Source: an uncultured Actinomycetes bacterium (lineage in GTDB: Bacteria > Actinomycetota > Coriobacteriia > Coriobacteriales > Atopobiaceae). Taken from it: a stretch of 64,000 nucleotides of DNA. The notes under the pieces were generated by a model, which saw nothing but the letters and a program-made list of their open reading frames with translations, was not told where the DNA came from and ran no database searches. The position numbers and the translations under genes were made by a program. Numbering within the stretch: position 1 is the first letter of the stretch; each line of letters begins with the position of its first letter. Below are positions 43,561 to 51,600 of the stretch, in pieces. The DNA is taken from positions 1 to 64,000 of the forward strand of contig OMWB01000006.1 in NCBI GenBank assembly GCA_900314645.1. The letters are read 5' to 3'.

Positions 43561-44280
43561 GGCGATGCCGAGGCCCGTTGCCCAGGCTACGACCTCGTCG
43601 CGCGCGCCATCAACGGCGGTGCCCGCAACGGCGTGGGCCTCAAGGAACGTCGAATCGGGGAGTGCGGCTTGCAGGTTGCCCGGTACGGCACCTAGGCCAG
43701 AGCCGCCGTGCGTGGTGAAGGGGACAATGGTCTTGCCAGCGAGGTTGACGCCCTCGATGAACGTGCGCACGATCATCGGCTCGTTGCCCCACCAGATGGG
43801 GCATCCAATAAACACCACGTCATAGGGGGTGATATCGGGAAGCTCGCCTGCAATGGCGGGACGCGCGTCGTCGCGCAGCTCTTGGCCCGCTACGTCGCAG
43901 CAGTCGTCATAGCCTTCGGGATATGCTGTGGCGGGAACAATCTCATATGTGTCAGCTCCGAGGGCTTCAGCGATGTATCCAGCCATGACCTTGGTGTGGC
44001 CAACCTCGAGCCACTCCTTGCCACCGTCCCCGTAGTTCTCGTCGGCGCGCGAGTAGAAGACGACGAGCGTCTTGCTGGCGGCTGGGCTTTCTTCCGCCTG
44101 CTCTGGCTCTGGTTGTGCGGCACCCTCTTCAGGCTGGGGCGCCTCCGCTTCCTGGGCTTCGGTCTCTGCGGGCTCTGGCTCCGCAGCGTTACGGCTGCTG
44201 CACGCAGCAAGGACGCTCGCCCCAACGAGCCCTCCCGCCATCACAAAGGACCGCCGACTCATGCGCGATTGCTTATTCAC
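43558..44280 (-). CDS. Tat-type lipoprotein flavodoxin
   Basis: This 240-residue protein starts at GTG 44280. A Tat-like SRRSFVMAGG at 8-17 and a lipobox ending at Cys27 (VLAAC) indicate an extracytoplasmic lipid-anchored protein. A Glu/Pro/Ala-rich linker (about 30-66) leads to a long-chain flavodoxin-like domain (TLVVFYSRADENYG, then IGCPIWWGNEP and TTHGGSGLG). It would bind FMN and carry electrons or reduce a substrate outside the membrane. The GTG is favoured over the in-frame ATG at 44262, which lacks a ribosome site. A related cytosolic flavodoxin gene lies just upstream. Confidence 0.88.
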   Translation of the reverse strand: MNKQSRMSRRSFVMAGGLVGASVLAACSSRNAAEPEPAETEAQEAEAPQPEEGAAQPEPEQAEESPAASKTLVVFYSRADENYGDGGKEWLEVGHTKVMAGYIAEALGADTYEIVPATAYPEGYDDCCDVAGQELRDDARPAIAGELPDITPYDVVFIGCPIWWGNEPMIVRTFIEGVNLAGKTIVPFTTHGGSGLGAVPGNLQAALPDSTFLEAHAVAGTAVDGARDEVVAWATGLGIA

Positions 44281-44419
44281 GGCTCTACCTGCCTTTCGCT
44301 TCCAAAGAGACTGCAGACAGTGTACGGCGCCAGACGTCCTCGCGCTAATGCGCCTTGCGAATGAATTCCATGAGCCAAGCTTATGCTGCACCAAAAGGTC
44401 GGACCTCTTGGTCCGTTGG

Positions 44420-44938
44420 TTAGGCCTTGATGGACTTGCGGGCCCAGGCGACGGTCTTGGCTGTGGCGCCCTTGGCGTCGGTGCCGCGGACAGAGAGGCC
44501 GCTGACTACGTTGGCTGCTGGGTACGTACGCTTGAGGTCGTTCACGGAGCCACCGAGGCCTGAGCCCTCGTTGGTGCAGAACGGCACGATGGTGACCCCG
44601 CTTAGGTCAACCGAATCAAGGAAGGTCTTGACGGCCATGGGCACGGTTCCCCACCAGTTGGGGTATCCCAGCACGATGTGGTCAACGCCGTCCATGGAGG
44701 GCAGGGGGCCTTGGATGGCGGGACGTGCGTTCTCGCGAAGCTCGCGCTTGGCCACGTCAGTAGTGGCGTAGTAGTCCGTGGGGTAGGGTTGGACGGTGTC
44801 AATCTTGAAGAGGTCGGCTCCGAGGTCTGCGGCAATGGCTTCGGCAAGAATCTCGGTGTTGCCCTTGGGCAGGTCGATGATGCCGCCGTGTCCGTAGTTC
44901 TGACCGGCACGAGAGAAGTAGGCGACGAGCGTAGACAT
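44420..44938 (-). CDS. Flavodoxin
   Basis: This 172-residue cytosolic flavodoxin-like protein has LVAYFSRAGQNYG, LGYPNWWGTVP and CTNEGSGLGGS. It is closely related in layout to the domain of the lipoprotein flavodoxin 140 bases further on. The gene is divergent from a LysR regulator and has a good promoter overlapped by a LysR-type dyad, so it is probably controlled by that regulator. Its redox partner is unknown. Confidence 0.9.
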   Translation of the reverse strand: MSTLVAYFSRAGQNYGHGGIIDLPKGNTEILAEAIAADLGADLFKIDTVQPYPTDYYATTDVAKRELRENARPAIQGPLPSMDGVDHIVLGYPNWWGTVPMAVKTFLDSVDLSGVTIVPFCTNEGSGLGGSVNDLKRTYPAANVVSGLSVRGTDAKGATAKTVAWARKSIKA

Positions 44939-44974
44939 GTGGCACTCCTTTGGTTGTTCTGATTCGCTGACCTT

Positions 44975-45032
44975 ACTATAGGAGCCATGTACCTAATGAA
45001 CAATTCATCTTCATTACGGTAACTATTAGAAT
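44975..45032. promoter_or_regulatory. Divergent flavodoxin / LysR promoters with operator dyad
   Basis: On the minus strand TTGTTC (44998-45003) and TATAGT (44975-44980) are 17 bases apart and drive the flavodoxin gene. On the plus strand TTCATC (45004-45009) and TAGAAT (45027-45032) are also 17 apart and drive the LysR gene. The dyad TAATGA-N11-TCATTA (44994-45016), with a nested ATGAA-N3-TTCAT, covers both -35 elements, as expected for a LysR-type operator. Confidence 0.7.
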
Positions 45033-45071
45033 GACTAATGAAAGATTCTTGCAGGGAAGGAATGGACTTCC

Positions 45072-45965
45072 ATGGAGCTTCGGCAGCTGCAGTACTTTCG
45101 CGCGGTGTGCGAGACCAAATCCTTCACCAAGGCGGCCGAGGCATGCTTTGTGTCACAGTCGGCGGTCTCGCAGCAGATCAAGGCGCTGGAGGCTGAGCTG
45201 GGTTTCCCGCTGACGGAGCGCCACGGCCGCAGCTTCGCGCTCACCGCGGCGGGTAAGCTCTTTGGTCGCAAGGTAGCCGAGATTCTCGACGCCCTCGAAG
45301 ACCTCTGCTTTGAGGCGGAGGGCGTGGCCAAGGGCTATGCCACCACGCTCTCGGTGGGCTACCTCAATCGCTACGATGGCTGGGAGATCCAGGGTGCCGT
45401 GGCGGCGTTTGTGGCGCGTCATCCGCACATCCCCATCCACGTGACCGCGGGTAGCCATGACACGCTCTACCATCTGATGCGCGAGGGCAAGGTGGACATG
45501 CTCTTCTCAGACCGCCGGCGTGCACTCAACGATGCCTACGTTAACCTGCATCTTATTGACGGTTGGCAGTATGTTGAGGTCTCCGAGGCGAGTGATGTGG
45601 CATGGTCCGCGGAACTGAGGATTAGCGACCTGCAAAACCTCCCCTGCATCCTCATCGCTGCGGAAGACCAAGAGACGGTTGAGGCGGACTACTACCATGA
45701 CGTGCTGGGCTTTTCCAACGACTTCCTCTTTGTGCGGTCACGCGAGGAGGGGCGGATGATGGTGGCAGGCAACCGCGGCTTCATGCCTATCGAGGCACGC
45801 GAACAGATGGGCCGCACGGGTTCTATCGTACGGCGCATTCCGCTGGTGGGACAAAATGGGCAGCTCAAGAGCGAGTACTATGCCTATTGGCCAAAAGACC
45901 GAGAGAATGTGCTCATCAGGGAGTTTGCCGATATCCTGACCGGATTGTTTGAAGTCGAAAAGTAG
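45072..45965 (+). CDS. LysR-family transcriptional regulator
   Basis: This 297-residue regulator has an N-terminal winged helix (about 1-60: MELRQLQYFRAVCETKSFTKAAEACFVSQSAVSQQIKALE pattern) and a substrate-binding-like effector domain. The adjacent divergent flavodoxin gene and the shared operator suggest it controls that gene and itself. The inducer is not evident. A second LysR gene starts 9 bases after its stop, an unusual pairing of two paralogous regulators in one transcript. Confidence 0.93.
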   Translation: MELRQLQYFRAVCETKSFTKAAEACFVSQSAVSQQIKALEAELGFPLTERHGRSFALTAAGKLFGRKVAEILDALEDLCFEAEGVAKGYATTLSVGYLNRYDGWEIQGAVAAFVARHPHIPIHVTAGSHDTLYHLMREGKVDMLFSDRRRALNDAYVNLHLIDGWQYVEVSEASDVAWSAELRISDLQNLPCILIAAEDQETVEADYYHDVLGFSNDFLFVRSREEGRMMVAGNRGFMPIEAREQMGRTGSIVRRIPLVGQNGQLKSEYYAYWPKDRENVLIREFADILTGLFEVEK

Positions 45966-45974
45966 GGTGCGCGT

Positions 45975-46829
45975 ATGGAGCTTGAACAGCTACGACAGTT
46001 GGATGTCATTGCACGCTATGGCACGCTGCAGGCGGCCGCAGACCGCCTGCATATCTCCCAATCTGCTCTGTCGAGGTCGCTCAAGCGCTTGGAGGATGAT
46101 CTTGGGCAGCAGCTCTTTGATCGCACACGTAACTCCCTGCAGATCAACACGAGCGGCCGTCTGGCACTCGAACATGCTCAGCTCATCCTTGCGGAGGAGC
46201 GGCGCATGCGGGATGACTTTAACGCCCTCGCCAAGCGCGCAAGGACCGTGCGTGTGGCGAGCATCGCGCCAGCACCTACGTGGCGCTTGAGCTCCATCAT
46301 CCTCGAACAGCACCCGACGACCATCATTGAGCCCGACGTGCTTGACGAGGCGGAAGTTGAGGCTCGCCTGCTCAATGGGACGTGCGACTTCGGCGTGACC
46401 TCCACGGCGCCGCGCATTCCCACGTTGACCTCGTATGAGTTGATGACGGAGTCACTCTACGCCAACGTGCCCGAGGGGCATGTGCTCTACAACCGCGAGT
46501 CGCTGACGTTTGCCGAACTGGATGGCCTTACCTTCTTGGTATACGGAGGCATTGGCTTCTGGCATGGCGTGCATGAGCGCATGCTGCCCTTCGCACAGTT
46601 TGTGGTACAACCCGACCGCACGATCTTTCTGCAGCAGGTGCGCACGTCCCAGTTGCTCACGTTTACGACAAACGCGCCAGAGAACACGAGTAGGCATGAG
46701 TCGCGCCGCGCCATTCCCATCACAGACGCCGAGGCGCACGTGACGTATCACCTCTGCATGCGGACCGACGCACAGAAGCACGTGAGCGACCTCTTCGCAC
46801 TGGTTCGTAGCTACTGCGCACAGCAGTAA
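45975..46829 (+). CDS. LysR-family transcriptional regulator (second of a pair)
   Basis: This 284-residue LysR protein has a clear helix-turn-helix start (LEQLRQLDVIARYGTLQAAADRLHISQSALSRSLKRLE pattern) and an effector domain beginning near residue 90. It differs strongly from its upstream neighbour, so it is not a recent duplicate. It is probably co-transcribed with that gene. Its target is not evident, since the next gene is convergent. Confidence 0.92.
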   Translation: MELEQLRQLDVIARYGTLQAAADRLHISQSALSRSLKRLEDDLGQQLFDRTRNSLQINTSGRLALEHAQLILAEERRMRDDFNALAKRARTVRVASIAPAPTWRLSSIILEQHPTTIIEPDVLDEAEVEARLLNGTCDFGVTSTAPRIPTLTSYELMTESLYANVPEGHVLYNRESLTFAELDGLTFLVYGGIGFWHGVHERMLPFAQFVVQPDRTIFLQQVRTSQLLTFTTNAPENTSRHESRRAIPITDAEAHVTYHLCMRTDAQKHVSDLFALVRSYCAQQ

Positions 46830-46860
46830 TGTGGTGCACAGGTTCCGAACCCGCGTTGCG

Positions 46861-47511
46861 CTAGGCGCGGACGCTCTCCACGGCCACGGGGAACGAGAAG
46901 TACGTGTCAGGGAATGGTTCGTCAGCCATGGTGAAGTGCCACCACTCGCACTCGTAGGGCTCAAAGCCGCCGCGAATCATGGTCTTCTGCAGCAACATGC
47001 GCATGGCGTATTGCTCGTCGGTGATGCCGCGGTAGGTCGGGTGCGACTCCTCGCCAAAATGGTCAAACGGCGTGCCCATATCAACCTCGCGGCCAGTCGC
47101 CATGTCAAACAGCGTGAGGTCGACGGTTGACCCACGACTGTGGCTCGAGCGGGAGGCAATGTATCCCAGCTTGAAGGTGTCGGTCTTGTCGATGTCGGGG
47201 TAGAAGTACGGCTTCATGCGCTGGTCGGCATCCTCGATGCCCCAGAGCACAAAGTGCTTGACCGCTGTGGTGGGCCGGTATGCGTCAAACACCTTCAGGC
47301 GATATCCCTGCACAAAGAGCTCGGCAGCGATGCCCTTCAGTGCCCGAGCGCACTCGCGTGTGCAGAGTGCCACCGGGTCCTCATAGCCATCGATGCGCTC
47401 GCCAATGAAGTTGTACGTCGAGTGATAGCGAATCTCCTGAATGATGCTGGGGACGAAGTCTGCCAAGAGGACGAAGTCAGAAGCGTCCAGCTCGGGTATG
47501 GGCTTGCGCAT
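46861..47511 (-). CDS. D-alanyl-D-alanine dipeptidase (VanX/DdpX-like)
   Basis: This 216-residue zinc peptidase has the metal ligands His124 (SSHSRGSTVDLTL), Asp131 and His192 (ECEWWHF), and the catalytic base Glu189. It would hydrolyse D-Ala-D-Ala or similar dipeptides and recycle wall peptides. No signal peptide is seen, so it acts in the cytoplasm. The ATG at 47511 has GAGAGGAAA upstream. There is no vanH, vanA or vanRS gene nearby, so this is not a glycopeptide resistance cluster. Confidence 0.9.
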   Translation of the reverse strand: MRKPIPELDASDFVLLADFVPSIIQEIRYHSTYNFIGERIDGYEDPVALCTRECARALKGIAAELFVQGYRLKVFDAYRPTTAVKHFVLWGIEDADQRMKPYFYPDIDKTDTFKLGYIASRSSHSRGSTVDLTLFDMATGREVDMGTPFDHFGEESHPTYRGITDEQYAMRMLLQKTMIRGGFEPYECEWWHFTMADEPFPDTYFSFPVAVESVRA

Positions 47512-47671
47512 TATGGGTTTCCTCTCTTCTGAAAGAACCAGCAAATAGACGGCGCGATTCAAGGGCATTTCGATAATAGCAGCCGAAGCACGGTGCGGCG
47601 GAGCCTTTGATTACTGATGGGCGAGTAATGCGGTTAGAGGACCATCGATTGTGGTGTCGGTCGTGAGAGTG

Positions 47672-48229
47672 CTAGATGCTTGATAGGCCGTTGCAGACAA
47701 GCTGCACGGCAAGCTCCGCCACTTCCTTGATATCGATAGCCTTTCCATCCGCCACCCACGCCCGGTACATGCTGAGCACCGCGCCAGACTGCCAGGCATA
47801 CACGAGGTGCCAGCGCTCGGGAGTGTATCCTGCGGGCACGTTCTCTACATGCTCGCCTGAGGCATCGTCTTGCAGGCTTCGCTGTATGGCATCCCAGACG
47901 GGATCGCAGGTAATGGCGTCATAGAGTGCGTCCTGCTCTGCGCCAAACAGGAAGAACTCGCGTGTGATCTCTGCCATGTCCTCAGGCATGTGGAGGTGTC
48001 CGGTGCGTCTGCGCCATGAGGCGGCATAGGTTGCCATGACCTCAGCGAGCAAATCCTCGAGCGTCTCGTAGTAGCGGTAGAAGGTCTTCTTGTTGATACG
48101 GGCGCGGTCGCAGAGCTCCTTGACGGTGATGGCGGCAAAGCCTTTCTCGAGCATCATGGTGCGGAAGGTGGTGTCGATAGCCTCGAGCGTCTTCGTGACG
48201 CGAAGGTCGTTTGCCGGCGTGGTGCGCAT
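47672..48229 (-). CDS. TetR-family transcriptional regulator
   Basis: This 185-residue regulator has an N-terminal helix-turn-helix (about 10-58: AIDTTFRTMMLEKGFAAITVKELCDRARINKKTFYRYYETLEDL pattern) and a helical ligand domain. It starts at ATG 48229 with GGAGG upstream. It is divergent from the aldo/keto reductase gene with 158 bases in between, which carry a dyad near 48345, so it probably represses that gene. The ligand is unknown. Confidence 0.92.
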   Translation of the reverse strand: MRTTPANDLRVTKTLEAIDTTFRTMMLEKGFAAITVKELCDRARINKKTFYRYYETLEDLLAEVMATYAASWRRRTGHLHMPEDMAEITREFFLFGAEQDALYDAITCDPVWDAIQRSLQDDASGEHVENVPAGYTPERWHLVYAWQSGAVLSMYRAWVADGKAIDIKEVAELAVQLVCNGLSSI

Positions 48230-48344
48230 GATTCCTCCAGGGATAGGCAACGTTTTTGCGAAAAGCGTGGCATAAGTCACCCGCTCTGCAAAACCGCCCA
48301 TTGAGCTGTGCTTTGTTGCACTTAATACTATAGCCAGCGAATAA

Positions 48345-48358
48345 GCAACTCAAGTTGC
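48345..48358. promoter_or_regulatory. Candidate TetR operator upstream of the aldo/keto reductase
   Basis: GCAACT-N2-AGTTGC is a perfect 6-bp dyad 30 bases before the reductase ATG. A -10-like TACTAT lies at 48326-48331, just upstream. A further GTTGCA half site is near 48315. This suits repression by the divergent TetR protein. Confidence 0.5.
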
Positions 48359-48387
48359 ATAAAGGAAGTAGAGGGAGGAAACCGGCC

Positions 48388-49236
48388 ATGGAGTATTTCG
48401 AGCTTAACGACGGCAACAGGATTCCAGTTATCGGCTTTGGCGTGTTCATGATCCCGAACGATGGCCCCACCTACGAGGCGGTGCTTGCCGCGCTTGAGGC
48501 TGGCTATCGTCACATCGACACGGCGGCCGCCTACATGAACGAGCAGGATGTGGGCCGTGCCGTGCGCGACTCTGGCATTCCGCGCGAAGAGGTCTTCGTC
48601 ACCTCCAAGCTGTGGCCGCAGGACTATGCCGCGGCCGACGCTCCGGCTGGCATCAAGCGCACCCTCGACAACCTCGGTCTTGACTACATCGATCTCATGC
48701 TGCTGCACCAGCCCTACGGTCCGGTGGACGAAGCATGGGCCGCGCTCGAGGAGGCCAAGGAGCAGGGGCTCATTCGCTCCATCGGCGTCTCCAACATGAC
48801 TCCCAAGATCTGGAACCAGTGGATTCCGGGATTCAAGACCGTACCCGCCGTCAACCAGGTGGAATGCAATCCCACCTTCCAGCAGCGTGCACTGCGTGAG
48901 GTGTTGGACCCGCTCGGCGTGGTTATCGAGTGCTGGTATCCGCTGGGCCACGGCAACGCTGAGCTGCTGGGCAACCCGGCCATCACCGGTCCCGCGGCCA
49001 AGTACGGCAAGGATGCCGGCCAGATCGTGCTGCGCTTCGAGGTGCAGGAGGGCCTGGTCGTGCTGCCCAAGTCCACGAAGCCCGCACGCATCAAATCCAA
49101 TCTCGACATCTTTGGCTTCGAGCTGACGGACGAGGAGATGGATGCCATCTGCGCGCTGGACACTGGCAAGGGCACGCATGATCCCGAGGACATGAGCAAC
49201 GTCGATCGCTTGCTTGCCTTCCGCGTGCACGACTAA
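48388..49236 (+). CDS. Aldo/keto reductase
   Basis: This 282-residue NADPH-dependent oxidoreductase has the TIM-barrel family tetrad: Asp and Tyr in HIDTAAAYMNEQDVG, Lys in VTSKLWPQ and His in LMLLHQPYG. It fits the 2,5-diketo-gluconate reductase-like branch and reduces aldehydes or ketones. GGGAGG precedes the ATG at 48388. A small SnoaL-like gene follows after 10 bases, probably in the same transcript under TetR control. Confidence 0.92.
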   Translation: MEYFELNDGNRIPVIGFGVFMIPNDGPTYEAVLAALEAGYRHIDTAAAYMNEQDVGRAVRDSGIPREEVFVTSKLWPQDYAAADAPAGIKRTLDNLGLDYIDLMLLHQPYGPVDEAWAALEEAKEQGLIRSIGVSNMTPKIWNQWIPGFKTVPAVNQVECNPTFQQRALREVLDPLGVVIECWYPLGHGNAELLGNPAITGPAAKYGKDAGQIVLRFEVQEGLVVLPKSTKPARIKSNLDIFGFELTDEEMDAICALDTGKGTHDPEDMSNVDRLLAFRVHD

Positions 49237-49246
49237 GGGGCTGTGC

Positions 49247-49663
49247 ATGTTCACGCCATTTGATATCCGCGACGGCAAAGCCGTGGTGACGGCCGACACG
49301 TCGCATCTGAACGAAGAGCAGCTAGAGGTGCTTGCTGCGTACCAGGCAATGCAACAGGCCATGGTGGATGCCGATCACGCCGCCATGCGCGACATCGTTG
49401 AGGACGGTACCACCTTCACGCATATGAGCAGCTACACCCAGACCAAGGAGGAGTTCATCGCGGAGGTGGGCGGCCCGCTCACGTACTTCCACTCGGACGT
49501 GCGTGACGTGGACGTGACCATCGATGGCGACTGGGCGACGCTAACCGGCACGGTTGCCCTCACGGCGCGCGCCTACGGGTCCGAGGGCACCTTCCCGCTG
49601 AAGGTGAGCCAGATGCTGCATCGTGTGAACGGTCGCTGGCTGTACTCCAAACGCACTTGCTAA
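49247..49663 (+). CDS. SnoaL/NTF2-like (DUF4440-type) protein
   Basis: This 138-residue protein has an N-terminal helix (EEQLEVLAAYQAMQQAMVDADHAAMRDIV pattern) and the curved sheet of the NTF2-like fold ending with LKVSQMLHRVNGRWLYSKRTC. DUF4440 proteins are small-molecule-binding or isomerase-like; the role here is unknown. It starts 10 bases after the reductase stop with AAGGGG upstream, so it is co-transcribed. Confidence 0.85.
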   Translation: MFTPFDIRDGKAVVTADTSHLNEEQLEVLAAYQAMQQAMVDADHAAMRDIVEDGTTFTHMSSYTQTKEEFIAEVGGPLTYFHSDVRDVDVTIDGDWATLTGTVALTARAYGSEGTFPLKVSQMLHRVNGRWLYSKRTC

Positions 49664-49774
49664 CGAAAACTACCGACCAAGGGCGTTTCCGCTTCAGCTC
49701 AACTGGGCTTTTGCGAGACGAAATGCCCTTGGTCGATAATTCTACTCCAGGATTACTCAATCTCCTGTCGCTCT

Positions 49775-49814
49775 CTCCCACGCTGTTTATGCGTACGCAT
49801 AAACAGCGTGGGAG
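49775..49814. repeat. Perfect 40-bp palindrome containing the first hipBA operator-like site
   Basis: The two 20-base halves (49775-49794 and 49795-49814) are exact complements with no loop. The centre holds TTATGCG-TA-CGCATAA. It sits between the SnoaL-like gene and hipB and could act both as a terminator and as a protein-binding site. Confidence 0.85.
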
Positions 49815-49878
49815 CATTCTTGATTTATGCGAACGCATAATTTAAGCTGAGACGGTGTTGTTTTATGCGAACGCATAG
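49787..49878 (+). promoter_or_regulatory. Three evenly spaced operator-like palindromes upstream of hipBA
   Basis: Sites TTATGCG-N2-CGCATAA at 49787-49802 and 49825-49840, and TTATGCG-N2-CGCATAG at 49863-49878, start exactly 38 bases apart. The last one ends 12 bases before the hipB ATG. HipB is a helix-turn-helix protein and HipBA complexes are known to repress their own operon, so these are the probable autoregulatory sites. Confidence 0.75.
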
Positions 49879-49890
49879 ATTGGTCTCAAC

Positions 49891-50106
49891 ATGACTGCAA
49901 TTCATTCCACGGCAGACATAGGTTTGCTCATTAGGGCGCGACGACGAGAGCTTGGCTACACGCAGATGGAACTCGCCGATCGGGTGGGAGTTGGCATCAC
50001 CTACCTCTCTAACCTTGAGAACGGCAAAGAGACGGCCGAGATTGGAAAGGCCCTGCATGTTCTTAAGATGCTGGGATTGGATTTGTATGTGGAAGTGAGA
50101 GCCTGA
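49891..50106 (+). CDS. hipB: HipB-like antitoxin, XRE helix-turn-helix protein
   Basis: This 71-residue protein consists almost entirely of a Cro/C1-type helix-turn-helix (about 8-66: LGYTQMELADRVGVGITYLSNLENGK). It binds operator DNA and holds the HipA kinase inactive. It is shorter than the E. coli protein (88 residues) and lacks an extended C-terminal tail. The stop TGA overlaps the ATG of hipA by one base, so translation is coupled. Three regularly spaced palindromes upstream are the likely operators. Confidence 0.9.
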   Translation: MTAIHSTADIGLLIRARRRELGYTQMELADRVGVGITYLSNLENGKETAEIGKALHVLKMLGLDLYVEVRA

Positions 50107-51401
50107 TGCTATCGCTTGAGGTTGCGCGCACAGTGGATGACGAACTCATATGCGTGGGCGCCATCAAACGAGCAGGGCGTGGTATGCATGAGAGCTTCGC
50201 GTATCACGAGTCGTACCTCGAACGTGCTGACGCATGCCCTCTGTCCTCGTCTTTACCGCTCTCGCAGAGGGAGTACTTGGCATACGAGATTCGCCCGTAC
50301 TTTGAGGGACTTTTGCCTGAGGGCCCCACGCGAGAGGCTCTTGTCGGCCAGCTTGGTCTTCCGCAGGATGATTATCTTGCCATCCTTGAGGCAATTGGCC
50401 TCGACTGTATTGGTGATGTAGTCATCTTTCCTTCAGAAGAATTTGACATCTTATCCAGCTCGATGTGGGACGAAGGATCCTATGAGCCCTTGGACGAAGG
50501 GGACATGCGACACGTGCTCTCGGATCTTTCATCGCTTGCCTGGTCAAATGGCCAGTCACGTCTTTCGCTCGCGGGAACACAGGGCAAGGTGGGCCTGGCA
50601 CATATCCCAGATTCTCCCATGGAAGAGGGCTGGTTGAGGCCCCTTGGGGGAGCCGCCTCCACTCACATTCTCAAGACGGGCAATCTCACACGTATTGCGG
50701 AGTTCGAGATCATCTGCATGCAGGCTGCTCGTGCGTGTGGCGTGGATGTTGCGTCCCTTGACACGCTCTCGTTTGGGCGGCCAGTCGCCTGCGTCGAACG
50801 CTTCGACAGGGTGGTAAGCGCTAATGGCCACGGCCTGCATGTCAAACGTCTTCACCAAGAGGATCTAGCGCAAGCTTTTGGCGTGACTTCACAAGCAAAG
50901 TATCTCGAGCTTGAAAACGGGACGTGCCGGCGTATCGCCCGCCTCATCGAGAATCATTCCCTCGACCCTCTGAAGGATATCGATACATTTGCTCGGGTCT
51001 CCGTGTTCAACTATCTGGTGGGAAACTGCGACAACCATCTCAAGAACCTCTCAGTCATATACGAAGGGTCTCATATGCGGCTTGCGCCGGCGTATGACAT
51101 CGTATGCACGACTTTCTTTGAGCGGTTCTCGCGTGAGATGGGGATGCGCCTTGGATCAAGTCGGTTCATCGACTACGTGAGACCCGCCGATTTCGAACTG
51201 CTCGCAAAGGATCTTGGCGTTGGGGTTCGACGTATGAGGCGTGTTTGCTCCGACTTGGTGGAACGTCTCCCCGATGCATTGCTTGAGGCGGGTGAGGCAG
51301 GGTCAGACGTCATCGAGACTCTGCCATACTCTGCGGAAGATGTCTTGAATGATGCCGAATCGCGTCTTGGGGTGGTCTCGGCTTTTGCACGGGGTGCGTA
51401 G
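50106..51401 (+). CDS. hipA: HipA-family serine/threonine kinase toxin
   Basis: This 431-residue kinase has the HipA_N coupling region (1-120), the phosphate-loop segment LSLAGTQGK (153-161), THILK (186-190), ERFDR (231-235), the catalytic loop NCDNHLKN (307-314; Asp309) and the metal-binding Asp331 in PAYDIV. All kinase residues appear intact. E. coli HipA phosphorylates glutamyl-tRNA synthetase and halts growth; relatives have other targets, so the substrate here is open. It is followed by a T-tailed terminator, so hipBA is a complete two-gene operon. Confidence 0.93.
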   Translation: MLSLEVARTVDDELICVGAIKRAGRGMHESFAYHESYLERADACPLSSSLPLSQREYLAYEIRPYFEGLLPEGPTREALVGQLGLPQDDYLAILEAIGLDCIGDVVIFPSEEFDILSSSMWDEGSYEPLDEGDMRHVLSDLSSLAWSNGQSRLSLAGTQGKVGLAHIPDSPMEEGWLRPLGGAASTHILKTGNLTRIAEFEIICMQAARACGVDVASLDTLSFGRPVACVERFDRVVSANGHGLHVKRLHQEDLAQAFGVTSQAKYLELENGTCRRIARLIENHSLDPLKDIDTFARVSVFNYLVGNCDNHLKNLSVIYEGSHMRLAPAYDIVCTTFFERFSREMGMRLGSSRFIDYVRPADFELLAKDLGVGVRRMRRVCSDLVERLPDALLEAGEAGSDVIETLPYSAEDVLNDAESRLGVVSAFARGA

Positions 51402-51476
51402 AGCGCCACCTCTTGTTAGATGTAGAAATCGCGGGGATGGCGGCTACCCATGCCATCCGAGATATGCAACGCTAAC

Positions 51477-51514
51477 TGCCTTGGGGTGGCATATGTCACC
51501 CCAAGGCATCTTTT
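51477..51514 (+). terminator. Terminator of hipBA
   Basis: TGCCTTGGGGTG and CACCCCAAGGCA form a perfect 12-bp stem with an 8-base loop, followed by TCTTTTG. Confidence 0.8.
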
Positions 51515-51600
51515 GCCCATTGAGCGCTTAGCTCACAGGTTGGATACTCTAGCCAACGTTAAATGACGCCAGTGGCGTAGGGCGTGGGAAGGGGAACGTC

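Noticed and set aside
43530-43718. Small plus-strand frame beginning with the same seven residues as a minus-strand frame at 43242-43505
   Set aside because: The identical starts MPVPFVRVGA arise because both frames begin in the two arms of the perfect inverted repeat; neither is a gene.
46861-47511. Considered as part of a vancomycin-resistance (van) cluster
   Set aside because: No vanH, ligase, vanR or vanS gene is adjacent, and the gene is flanked by LysR and TetR regulators of other operons.
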